A DNA stretch of 64,000 bases, taken from Kangiella sp. TOML190. Lineage in GTDB: Bacteria; Pseudomonadota; Gammaproteobacteria; Enterobacterales; Kangiellaceae. Positions within the stretch are counted from its first letter, which is position 1. Every line of letters begins with the position of its first letter. A program made the translations under genes and the position numbers. Positions 57,654 to 64,000 of the stretch are shown here, in pieces. A model generated the notes under the pieces. It was not told the origin of the DNA and searched no databases. It saw nothing but the letters and a program-made list of their open reading frames with translations. The DNA lies in assembly GCF_023706045.1 (NCBI RefSeq), contig NZ_BQYL01000001.1, positions 1,674,001 to 1,738,000 of the forward strand, in the 5' to 3' direction.

Positions 57654-58376
57654 ATGACTAACGTTCCTAAAGATTCCGCTCCTAACATCATAGTTGCCCT
57701 AGATTTTGCTGATAAAAAGCAAGCGCTAAACTTGGTCGATCAGCTGGATCCAAATTTGGCGGCAGTAAAGGTTGGCAAAGAAATGTTTACACTGTTTGGC
57801 CCCAAGTTTGTGAAAAAATTGGTGAAAAAAGGGTTTAAAGTTTTTTTGGATCTAAAGTTTCACGATATTCCTAACACTGTAGCGAAAGCTTGCCGAGCAG
57901 CCGCTGAGCTTGGTGTTTGGATGACCAATGTGCACGCTTCCGGCGGCGTTAAAATGATGCAAATGGCGCGAGAAGCTATTCAAGAGTATGGCGATGATAA
58001 GCCTTTATTGATTGGCGTGACCATGTTGACCAGTATGGATGAGGCCAATTACCAAAAACTTGGCTATAGCAAATCTTTGGCTGAACAAGTTCAACATTTA
58101 GCAGGACTAACCCAAGAGTCGGGTTTGGATGGGGTGGTTTGTTCGGCTTGGGAAGCACAAAGCTTAAAACAGCAATTTGGCGTTGATTTTAAGTTGGTAA
58201 CTCCGGGCATTCGTCCAGTAGGCTCTGAAGTTGGCGATCAAAGCCGTATCATGACTCCAGCTAAGGCGATTGCAGCGGGCTCAGATTATCTGGTGATAGG
58301 TCGTCCTATTACGCAAGCACAAAATCCGCTAAAAGCCTTGTGCGATATATCTGAAAGCCTAGTAAGCGACTTGTAG
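57654..58376 (+). CDS. pyrF: Orotidine 5'-phosphate decarboxylase
   Basis: The open frame extends back into lapB, but ATG 57654 gives a normal 240-residue enzyme. Key residues lie in [24 protein letters not shown], the catalytic [16 protein letters not shown] (Lys-Asp), and [10 protein letters not shown]. It makes UMP, the substrate of PyrH at 16.6 kb. It lies 13 bases after lapB, with only GAG as a weak ribosome-binding site. Confidence 0.96.
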   Translation: MTNVPKDSAPNIIVALDFADKKQALNLVDQLDPNLAAVKVGKEMFTLFGPKFVKKLVKKGFKVFLDLKFHDIPNTVAKACRAAAELGVWMTNVHASGGVKMMQMAREAIQEYGDDKPLLIGVTMLTSMDEANYQKLGYSKSLAEQVQHLAGLTQESGLDGVVCSAWEAQSLKQQFGVDFKLVTPGIRPVGSEVGDQSRIMTPAKAIAAGSDYLVIGRPITQAQNPLKALCDISESLVSDL

Positions 58377-58397
58377 TCCTTTTCTTACCTCTCTAAT

Positions 58398-58430
58398 ATA
58401 AATATCGTCTTGAGGACAAACGATATTTAT
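58398..58430 (+). promoter_or_regulatory. Perfect 11-bp inverted repeat directly upstream of the ComEA-like gene
   Basis: ATAAATATCGT (58398-58408) and ACGATATTTAT (58420-58430) are perfect inverted arms around an 11-base loop (CTTGAGGACAA). The right arm ends 1 base before CAAGGAG. It can be a leader hairpin that controls access to the ribosome site, or a DNA operator. It has no T tail. Confidence 0.55.
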
Positions 58431-58443
58431 CAAGGAGATCATA

Positions 58444-58752
58444 ATGAAAAAGGTTATTTCAGTTCTTTGTCTGGCGTTGTCACTGTCGATGCCGTTTGTT
58501 AGTAACACTGCTTTAGCAAAAGATAAAGAAATCATTCCCCCAGCTGAAAATTTACTCAGTCGTGTCAATATTAACAAAGCCAGTGCTGAGCAGTTAGCGA
58601 CAAGCTTAAAAGGCGTTGGCCTAAAAAAAGCACAGGCAATAATCGATTACCGTAAGCAGTACGGCGACTTTAAATCGGTCGATGAGTTATCAGCGGTTAA
58701 GGGAATTGGTGAAAAAACGGTACAAAAAAATCGTAGCAAAATTGCGATTTAG
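58444..58752 (+). CDS. ComEA-like helix-hairpin-helix protein
   Basis: The 102-residue precursor has a signal peptide (residues 1-25, ending TALA) and a ComEA/HhH_3 domain (VNINKASAEQLATSLKGVGL, SVDELSAVKGIGEKTVQKN). ComEA proteins bind DNA in the periplasm during natural transformation; many short stand-alone members of this type have unclear roles. AAGGAG lies 6 bases before the ATG. Confidence 0.9.
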   Translation: MKKVISVLCLALSLSMPFVSNTALAKDKEIIPPAENLLSRVNINKASAEQLATSLKGVGLKKAQAIIDYRKQYGDFKSVDELSAVKGIGEKTVQKNRSKIAI

Positions 58753-58778
58753 TCGAACCAATTCTTAATTTGCTTAGT

Positions 58779-58809
58779 AAAAACAGCCAAATCAATCCGA
58801 TTTGGCTGT
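58779..58809 (-). terminator. Terminator overlapping the rhombosortase stop codon
   Basis: ACAGCCAAATC (58783-58793) and GATTTGGCTGT (58799-58809) form a perfect 11-bp stem with a 5-base loop. On the minus strand it is followed by TTTT. The stop codon of the rhombosortase gene (58792-58794) lies within the hairpin. Confidence 0.75.
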
Positions 58810-59424
58810 ATCATCAGCCTTTTTGGCGCCAATGAGTTCACCTAAACCGGGTTGATTAAGGCGGGTTTTTGGCCAGACTAGGCCAAGAATAATGCCTTGT
58901 AGATAGCCAATGATGTGGGATTCTTCGACCACAAAACCGCCGAGCCAAGAGTCGTATTCGGATTTAATCCCAAGAATTTGCGGCGCAAATATTTTCAAGC
59001 CAACTAGCAGTAGTAACAAGCCACTAAGTTTAACTCCGAGTCGTAGTTCGGCCACACAGCAGGCGGCAATAAGCCCATATAATGCTCCAGACATACCCAC
59101 ATATTGGTAAAGTTCCGGCAACCAAAAATGCATGCCAAGGGTATTAGCAAGGTATAAAAATATAAACCATAATACCCAGTCGATAACGGATAAGAGTGGA
59201 CGGAAGATAAGACTGATTAGCCAAAGGCTGGCTAGGTTCATCAGCGTATGCCACAAACTTAAATGCACCAGGTTTGCGCTAAGAAAACGCCAGATTTGAC
59301 CGTCGCCCACCGCTTGGCGTTGATAAGCAAACCATTGGGTTGAAAGGGGCTCTAGTGATAAAAGTGCTAGCACTAATATAGAAATAACGCCCGGCACCCG
59401 GTAGCGTTTGATGAACTCAAGCAT
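58792..59424 (-). CDS. Rhombosortase (rhomboid-type intramembrane protease)
   Basis: The 210-residue membrane protein has six hydrophobic segments and rhombosortase signatures: GQIWRFLSANLVHLSLWHTLMN in helix 2, the catalytic Ser in VGMSGALYGL, and the His in ESHIIGYLQGIILG. Rhombosortases cleave proteins with GlyGly-CTERM tails at the type II secretion exit. No GlyGly-CTERM protein was seen in this window, so the substrates lie elsewhere. The gene is followed by a hairpin that overlaps its stop. Confidence 0.88.
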   Translation of the reverse strand: MLEFIKRYRVPGVISILVLALLSLEPLSTQWFAYQRQAVGDGQIWRFLSANLVHLSLWHTLMNLASLWLISLIFRPLLSVIDWVLWFIFLYLANTLGMHFWLPELYQYVGMSGALYGLIAACCVAELRLGVKLSGLLLLLVGLKIFAPQILGIKSEYDSWLGGFVVEESHIIGYLQGIILGLVWPKTRLNQPGLGELIGAKKADDTAKSD

Positions 59425-59441
59425 ATTTGGATTTGCGATCT

Positions 59442-59864
59442 TTACTTGCTATTAACGGCTTTTAAAGGATTATAGCCTTTTTTATCTTTGTGGTTAGAGT
59501 ATTTCTTTTGGTAAGTTTGGTACTGATTTAATATCAATTCAGCTTTTTGCTTAGAGTTAAGCTCGATACCTTTAGCTTTAGCTAAGCCTTCAACCATGGT
59601 AATGGTCTTTGAAAGAATTTCGATATCTACAATTTGTTGTTGGTCTTGTTGACCGTGATTTTCTTCGCTAAGCGGGATCAAAGATAACCGATGCCCCATG
59701 GCTCGTGCGATACCATCGATCTTATGCATGCCGGGATCGGAAGTTCTGCCTTCTAGAATACGATAGATGGTAGATTGGCTGATATGAGTCTTATTTTGGA
59801 GTGAATAATCGGTTTCACCCAAACTCTTCATTAATGCTTTTAGCTGATCTAGAACACTGCTCAT
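59442..59864 (-). CDS. XRE-type HTH transcriptional regulator
   Basis: The 140-residue protein has an N-terminal HTH (ETDYSLQNKTHISQSTIYRILEGRTSD, residues about 17-43) and an acidic-to-basic C-terminal part rich in Gln and Lys (VEGLAKAKGIELNSKQKAEL) with no known ligand domain. Two near-identical palindromes lie 20-60 bases upstream of its start (59884-59923), which fits autoregulation and control of a divergent transcript. No clear Shine-Dalgarno precedes the ATG. It is 17 bases upstream of the rhombosortase gene, likely cotranscribed. Confidence 0.82.
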   Translation of the reverse strand: MSSVLDQLKALMKSLGETDYSLQNKTHISQSTIYRILEGRTSDPGMHKIDGIARAMGHRLSLIPLSEENHGQQDQQQIVDIEILSKTITMVEGLAKAKGIELNSKQKAELILNQYQTYQKKYSNHKDKKGYNPLKAVNSK

Positions 59865-59883
59865 AAATAAATTATTTTAATTT

Positions 59884-59923
59884 AATGCAAATTTGCATTG
59901 AATTTAATGCAAGTTTGCATTAA
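59884..59923. promoter_or_regulatory. Two operator-like palindromes spaced 22 bp
   Basis: AATGCAAATTTGCATT (59884-59899) is a perfect 16-bp palindrome. TTAATGCAAG/TTTGCATTAA (59904-59923) is a 20-bp palindrome with one central mismatch. Their centres are 22 bp apart, two helical turns, so two dimers would sit on the same face. They lie between the XRE gene and the divergent candidate RNA. Confidence 0.75.
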
Positions 59924-59926
59924 TAT
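59898..59926 (+). promoter_or_regulatory. Plus-strand promoter within the operator pair
   Basis: TTGAAT (59898-59903) and TAATAT (59921-59926) are 17 bases apart, each matching four of six consensus positions. The second palindrome fills the spacer and the first touches the -35 box, so a bound regulator should block it. The expected start is near 59933. Confidence 0.45.
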
Positions 59927-59932
59927 CGTACT

Positions 59933-60085
59933 CAACTTCAAGGGAAATTAAAGTAACTGTGACTTAATTCATGTTTTATCACAGTATTTGCAGTAAATAA
60001 AGCATTGATTTTACATTTCCCTTAAACGATTTCCTTCAGCTATATGGTGGGATTTGGGCTAAGTTTAGACTTAGCCCTTTTTTTT
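59933..60085 (+). ncRNA. Candidate small RNA
   Basis: From the predicted start near 59933 to a T8 terminator at 60085 there is no supported gene on the plus strand, only structure. A perfect 9-bp stem AAGGGAAAT/ATTTCCCTT (59940-59948, 60015-60023) encloses a 7-bp hairpin ACTGTGA/TCACAGT (59956-59962, 59979-59985). The terminator hairpin follows. A 9-codon frame (ATG 59971) could be a leader peptide but has no ribosome site. The family is not recognised. Confidence 0.45.
60056..60085 (+). terminator. Strong intrinsic terminator with no upstream plus-strand gene
   Basis: GGGCTAAG (60056-60063) pairs with CTTAGCCC (60070-60077) around TTTAGA, followed by eight T (60078-60085). The T run is on the plus strand, so it does not serve the minus-strand DUF4139 gene that ends at 60113. 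Confidence 0.85.
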
Positions 60086-60112
60086 GCTCATAAGAAAGAA
60101 CTCAAGCTCGGA

Positions 60113-61633
60113 TCACCACGAATACTTGACTTGGTATTGCACCTTAGTCTCGCCATTGGCTGGAACCTTGACTTTAAAATGAATGTGGCGCGAGTCTTGT
60201 TTAGTAAAACTATGGGAATGGTTAACAATTTTCCAGTTCGACCAGCGATACAAGGTTTCTCTGATAACCACTTCTTGGTCCTTCTCTTTATGATTTTTTA
60301 TTGTGATTTCAAAGGTTTCAGACATTTTCTTGTTATTGGTATCAACCGAATAATTGGTCTGTTTACGCTCGCCTTTTATATCGAAAGCATTGCCCATTTT
60401 GATTAATACTTCCTCATCTTTAGGCGTGTGATCGATAATATCTTCACCGATAAATTCTAATGAACCGTCCGAATCACGCTGGTTCACTCGAATCCGTCCT
60501 GCTGGCAAGGGGATCCCCATACCGCTGGCTTTGTCGTTTTTAAAGCGTAAGTACACATTCACATCATCCTGCGAATGGCGACCATAACCTTGACTGGTAT
60601 TTAAGCCTCCATAGCCGTAAAACTGGCTTGATGCGTCAAAAACCAGCTCTTTATTACAATTTATGTCACTTATGGCTGGAAATAGCTCCAATTGCTTGGT
60701 GGAGTTATTGGGTAAATCAGCCGGACGGCCAAGTGTATAGAGGTGATACTCAAAGAAAGACTTCTCTTCAAAGCCTGCGGAGTCCTCCATCATAGCCTCT
60801 GCGCGCATAGCTTTGCGCATTACGTGCGGTGAAGGTGCGGCTTGCGCACGATTAACATCACCGGCAATCAGTTTAAGTTTAGCTTGTTCAAAACTCGCTC
60901 CCGATTGATTGATGATACTAACCCAGCCACTTAAATCGAGCTTACAGTGGTTTTTACCTTTTTCGCTAAAAATAACGTTGTAATCTGACCACCAAGTCAT
61001 GCCTGCGGTTTGATAGCTTAACTCAATATCCTGCTTGCCGGGACTGTCAGAAAACAAGGACCAGACTAAGGTCGGTTTGGTTCTGAGGCCGCCGGGTAGT
61101 TGCGGGAAGCTGATGTTGTGATAATTATTAATGCTGTGAATGCCACCGCTAGAGTCTTTGATCACCAAGCCTCCATCGGCGCTGATCAACTCGCCAGTTT
61201 TTTTATGTATTTGATCACCAATTAATTGTTCGACGGTAATCACTTGTCCTAAATAGCGCTGCAATAATTTTTGCTGACTGACCAAATCAAACTGATAGTT
61301 CTGCTCTAACACTCGCGCATCTTTATCGTCTTGCGAGCGAAATTGAACGGTAGTTGGATCGAGCAAGGCCGCAACGTCAGATACTTCGAGCTGATTGACA
61401 CCACGCGCGATATTGTATTGGCGAGTGGATTTAATCATGGCGTAACCGGGTACATTGTAGCGCCCGCGATGTTGACCAGGCACGGGCCGATAAATGTCCG
61501 GTGAAATAGAGCCTGGTTGGGCGCTGGAATAAATGGTGATGGCTTCTTGTTCTTTGGCCATGGCAACTCCTGTCGAGAAAATGGTTGAACCTAATGCGCT
61601 AGCAACGGCTAAGGAGAGGATTTGTTTTTTCAT
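60113..61633 (-). CDS. Secreted DUF4139 domain protein
   Basis: The 506-residue precursor has a signal peptide (residues 1-26, ending GVAMA). It reads like the DUF4139/DUF4140-type periplasmic proteins: an N-terminal strand set (YNIARGVNQLEVSDVAALLDPTTV in shorter pieces), a middle with TWSLF-like strands (PTLVWSLFSDSPGKQDIELSYQT) and a C-terminal region (ETFEITIKNHKEKDQEVVIRE). The function is unknown; homologues are often annotated only by domain. It stands alone between the XRE region and the alpha/beta hydrolase. Confidence 0.75.
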   Translation of the reverse strand: MKKQILSLAVASALGSTIFSTGVAMAKEQEAITIYSSAQPGSISPDIYRPVPGQHRGRYNVPGYAMIKSTRQYNIARGVNQLEVSDVAALLDPTTVQFRSQDDKDARVLEQNYQFDLVSQQKLLQRYLGQVITVEQLIGDQIHKKTGELISADGGLVIKDSSGGIHSINNYHNISFPQLPGGLRTKPTLVWSLFSDSPGKQDIELSYQTAGMTWWSDYNVIFSEKGKNHCKLDLSGWVSIINQSGASFEQAKLKLIAGDVNRAQAAPSPHVMRKAMRAEAMMEDSAGFEEKSFFEYHLYTLGRPADLPNNSTKQLELFPAISDINCNKELVFDASSQFYGYGGLNTSQGYGRHSQDDVNVYLRFKNDKASGMGIPLPAGRIRVNQRDSDGSLEFIGEDIIDHTPKDEEVLIKMGNAFDIKGERKQTNYSVDTNNKKMSETFEITIKNHKEKDQEVVIRETLYRWSNWKIVNHSHSFTKQDSRHIHFKVKVPANGETKVQYQVKYSW

Positions 61634-61734
61634 TCTACGAATACCTTGTGATTAATCTTGTCCCTACTAAACGTCAGACTAACTGAAAAGGGTTAATTGA
61701 GCAAAATTGAGGTATGGAATTTCGCGGAAACAGA

Positions 61735-62607
61735 TTAATCAGCTAATACTTTGATCACAGTGTCTGCCCATAATTGAGGCGCTTCAAGCATGGGGAAATG
61801 ACCTATATTTTTGAGCCAAGTCAGTTGCGAGTTTTGGGTTTCCTGGTTAATGGTTATGGCCATTTGCGAAACTGCAATCGGATCTTTATCTGGCCAGATA
61901 ATTGCCATGGGCAATGGTGTTTGCTGCAAGGCACCGATCCAGCGATCCCAAAATTGTTGCCGCTCGAAAGTGTAGCGACTGATTTTTGCCAAGACTTTTT
62001 TACCTTGGTTAAAGGTCATCATCTGCCAAATCGCATCAATTTCCTGAACGCTTAACTGGCTTGGCTCAACAAAAATTTTTCGTAAGTTTTTTTGCAGAGT
62101 AAATTTCGAAGAAAGGCGCGCAATTAAAGGTCCAACTGGGCTTCGTAATAATTTTTGCATCAGTAATAGCTGGGCTAATTCAATGTGCATCGAGCCATTG
62201 CAAAGAGCTATCTTTTTGATACTAATGGGAAACTTGCCAGCATTGTCTCTGGCTAGGATCTCGGTTAAAACACTGGTTCCATAATCGTGAGCGAGCACGA
62301 AAGATTCGCTTATATTGAGTTGTTGCCAGAGTTGTTGTGCAATATCCGTTTGCTCAAATAAAGAGTAGCTATAATTTTTGGGTTTATCGGAAAAGCCGAA
62401 ACCCAAATGATCATGAATAATGACCCGAAAATGCTGCCTTAGAAAAGGCAGAGCTTTCCAGTAATCGTAAGACGAGGTGGGAAAGCCATGCAAAATGCAC
62501 AAGTTGGGTAAGCCGGATCCATTACTGGGATCGGTATCAATGACAAATAGCCGATGCCCATTAACCGTATGGTAACTACCTAGCTCGAACCAAGCTTGCG
62601 CATCCAT
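61735..62607 (-). CDS. Alpha/beta hydrolase (MEST/haloalkane dehalogenase-like)
   Basis: The 290-residue cytosolic protein has the oxyanion HGFPTSSYDYWKAL, the nucleophile elbow VLAHDYGTS with Asp in place of Ser, an acid in WPDKDP and His in IGHFPMLEAP. An Asp nucleophile points to the epoxide hydrolase/haloalkane dehalogenase/MEST group. The substrate is unknown. It starts 4 bases after hutH, in one operon with it, which may mean a catabolic link. Confidence 0.88.
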   Translation of the reverse strand: MDAQAWFELGSYHTVNGHRLFVIDTDPSNGSGLPNLCILHGFPTSSYDYWKALPFLRQHFRVIIHDHLGFGFSDKPKNYSYSLFEQTDIAQQLWQQLNISESFVLAHDYGTSVLTEILARDNAGKFPISIKKIALCNGSMHIELAQLLLMQKLLRSPVGPLIARLSSKFTLQKNLRKIFVEPSQLSVQEIDAIWQMMTFNQGKKVLAKISRYTFERQQFWDRWIGALQQTPLPMAIIWPDKDPIAVSQMAITINQETQNSQLTWLKNIGHFPMLEAPQLWADTVIKVLAD

Positions 62608-62611
62608 TGAG

Positions 62612-64000
62612 TTAGACTAAGCTTGGAAGCTCGACTTCCTTAGCTAGCTGATTAAAGACGCCGGATTGAATCAGCTTTTGCACAGCTTGAATATCGGGAC
62701 CAAAATGGCGATCCTTTTCGTAGTAGGGCACTTGCTCGCGAATGGCATCGTAGGCTGTTTGCAAGGCTTTTGAGGTTTTATGCGGCGCTCTAAAATCAAT
62801 CCCTTGGGCTGCGGCAAGTAGCTCTACTGCAATCACGCCGGCAGTGTTGAAGTTCATATCTTTTAAACGACGCGCGGCAAAGGTTGCCATGGATACGTGA
62901 TCTTCTTGGTTTGCCGATGTTGGCAAACTATCAACAGAAGCAGGGTGCGCTAAAGTCTTATTTTCAGAAGCTAAAGCTGCAGCGGTTACTTGGGCAATCA
63001 TAAAGCCAGAATTAACGCCAGAATCTTGCACCAAGAAAGCCGGCAAGCCGCTTAAATGTTTGTCCAACATTAAAGCAATTCGGCGCTCGACTATAGCGCC
63101 CACTTCCGAAATCACAATCGCCAACAAATCAGAAGAGATGGCAACGGGCTCGGCGTGAAAGTTACCGCCGGAAATAATATCGCCTATCTCTTTTGGATCA
63201 GGAGCAGGAAAAACCAGCGGGTTATCGGAGACGGCATTGGCTTCGGTTAATAGCACTGAAGCGGCGAAGCGCATATGGTCAAGTGCTGCTCCCATAACTT
63301 GTGGCTGGCAGCGTAAAGAATAAGGATCTTGCACCTTATCGCATTCGGCGTGAGATGAATTAATCTCTGAATCTTTTACTAGGTTTAATAAATTTAGCGC
63401 CACTTGTTGTTGTCCTTTGTGACCACGCACTTGATGGATCCGCGCATCAAAAGGCGCAGTCGATCCTAAAATTGCATCGATCGATAGGGCGCCCGCGACA
63501 ATCGCTGCGGCAAAATTATTTTCAGCGCCAAATAAACCCGCCAAAGCTAAAGCCGTGGAGCATTGAGTTCCGTTCAGTAAGGCTAACCCTTCTTTGGCGG
63601 CTAGGGTTAGTGGTTCAAGACCGGCAATTTTTAAACCTTCAACTGCGGACATGATTTTGCCTTGATGGCGAACTTCGCCGACACCAATTAAAGTACAGCT
63701 CATATGGGCCAATGGTGCTAAATCACCAGAAGCGCCCACCGAACCTTTTTCGGGAATACAAGGATACACTTGACGGTTAACGAGGCTAATCAGCGCATCG
63801 ACAGTTTCGCGCTTAACACCCGAATGGCCTTGCGAAAGGCTGGAAAGCTTAAGCACCATTAATAGGCGCACAATATTATCATCCAACAAGTCGCCAACAC
63901 CGGCAGCGTGCGACAGCACTAAGGATTTTTGCAGCAGCTCCAATTTTTCTTTGGGAATTCGAGTCGAGGCCAGTAAACCAAAGCCGGTATTGATACCATA
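62612..64000 (-). CDS. hutH: Histidine ammonia-lyase (5' end outside window)
   Basis: The gene is cut by the window edge; translation continues to base 64000 with YGINTGFG, the conserved N-terminal signature. About 460 of the usual 510 residues are present. The MIO prosthetic group comes from ASG in [15 protein letters not shown]; further motifs are [22 protein letters not shown] and SAN near the end ([11 protein letters not shown]). It deaminates histidine to urocanate, the first step of the hut pathway. The short internal TTG at 63943 is not the real start. Confidence 0.95.
   Translation of the reverse strand, partial: YGINTGFGLLASTRIPKEKLELLQKSLVLSHAAGVGDLLDDNIVRLLMVLKLSSLSQGHSGVKRETVDALISLVNRQVYPCIPEKGSVGASGDLAPLAHMSCTLIGVGEVRHQGKIMSAVEGLKIAGLEPLTLAAKEGLALLNGTQCSTALALAGLFGAENNFAAAIVAGALSIDAILGSTAPFDARIHQVRGHKGQQQVALNLLNLVKDSEINSSHAECDKVQDPYSLRCQPQVMGAALDHMRFAASVLLTEANAVSDNPLVFPAPDPKEIGDIISGGNFHAEPVAISSDLLAIVISEVGAIVERRIALMLDKHLSGLPAFLVQDSGVNSGFMIAQVTAAALASENKTLAHPASVDSLPTSANQEDHVSMATFAARRLKDMNFNTAGVIAVELLAAAQGIDFRAPHKTSKALQTAYDAIREQVPYYEKDRHFGPDIQAVQKLIQSGVFNQLAKEVELPSLV

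Noticed and set aside
59957-59984. TGTGA...TCACA pair as a CRP site
   Set aside because: The half-sites are 16 bases apart, not 6; a hairpin in the candidate RNA explains it better.
60044-60406. Plus-strand 120-codon frame opposite the DUF4139 gene
   Set aside because: It starts inside the terminator hairpin, has no ribosome site and is a shadow of the well-supported minus-strand gene.
1-64000. tRNA, rRNA, IS transposase, prophage or integrase genes
   Set aside because: None of the expected sequences or protein families was seen on either strand.

Overview
This 64 kb window is chromosomal DNA from a gammaproteobacterium with moderate-to-low GC. The main evidence is a string of housekeeping blocks in gammaproteobacterial order: rpsB-tsf-(insert)-pyrH-frr-uppS-cdsA-dxr-rseP-bamA-skp-lpxD-fabZ-lpxA-lpxB-rnhB-dnaE, then accA-tilS, proS, aspS-ruvC-ruvA, hisC-cmk-rpsA-ihfB-lapA-lapB-pyrF, and a hut gene at the right edge. 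Lipid A synthesis, BamA and RseP show a Gram-negative envelope. Protein style (DUF6090, DUF4139, rhombosortase, membrane-anchored oligopeptidase B) suggests a marine relative of Kangiellaceae or Oceanospirillales, but that placement is inference.

Layout. 1-8 kb is an accessory region, almost all on the minus strand: a VOC protein, a Cys-rich secreted protein, a GNAT, a two-DTG retropepsin-like protein, DUF3565, three DUF6090 paralogues and a long PLP enzyme. 8-12.4 kb holds a lipoprotein serine hydrolase, a trypsin-like protease and an OmpR/histidine kinase pair. 12.6-33.2 kb is the translation, isoprenoid, envelope and replication superoperon, all on the plus strand. Between tsf and pyrH, which are normally adjacent, sits a two-gene AAA ATPase plus TOPRIM module of RloAB/AbiL-like type with its own promoter and operator-like palindrome. 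33.2-36.5 kb separates dnaE from accA and carries a frameshifted 2TM-domain gene, ogt, a fused Ada-AlkA and a DUF1287 protein. 36.5-49.4 kb holds accA, tilS, a patatin, a lytic transglycosylase, proS, an amidohydrolase, aspS, ruvC and ruvA (no yebC or ruvB beside them), and a secreted M23 peptidase with five 50-residue repeats. 49.4-64 kb holds oligopeptidase B, the hisC-to-pyrF block, a ComEA-like protein, a rhombosortase, an XRE regulator with paired operators beside a candidate small RNA, a DUF4139 protein, an alpha/beta hydrolase and a partial hutH.

How the genes work together. The central block couples translation (S2, EF-Ts, RRF), UMP supply (PyrH), undecaprenyl-PP and phospholipid precursors (UppS, CdsA, Dxr), outer-membrane assembly and stress signalling (RseP, BamA, Skp) and lipid A synthesis (LpxD, FabZ, LpxA, LpxB). 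LapA and LapB downstream of ihfB are known controllers of LPS synthesis. Noncoding structure is rich: a structured rpsB leader, an rpsA leader with three GGA-loop hairpins, several operator-like palindromes and four palindromic repeat elements. No rRNA, tRNA, CRISPR array, IS transposase or prophage gene was found. Coordinates are from reading the sequence. Family names are from motif recognition, without database searches.
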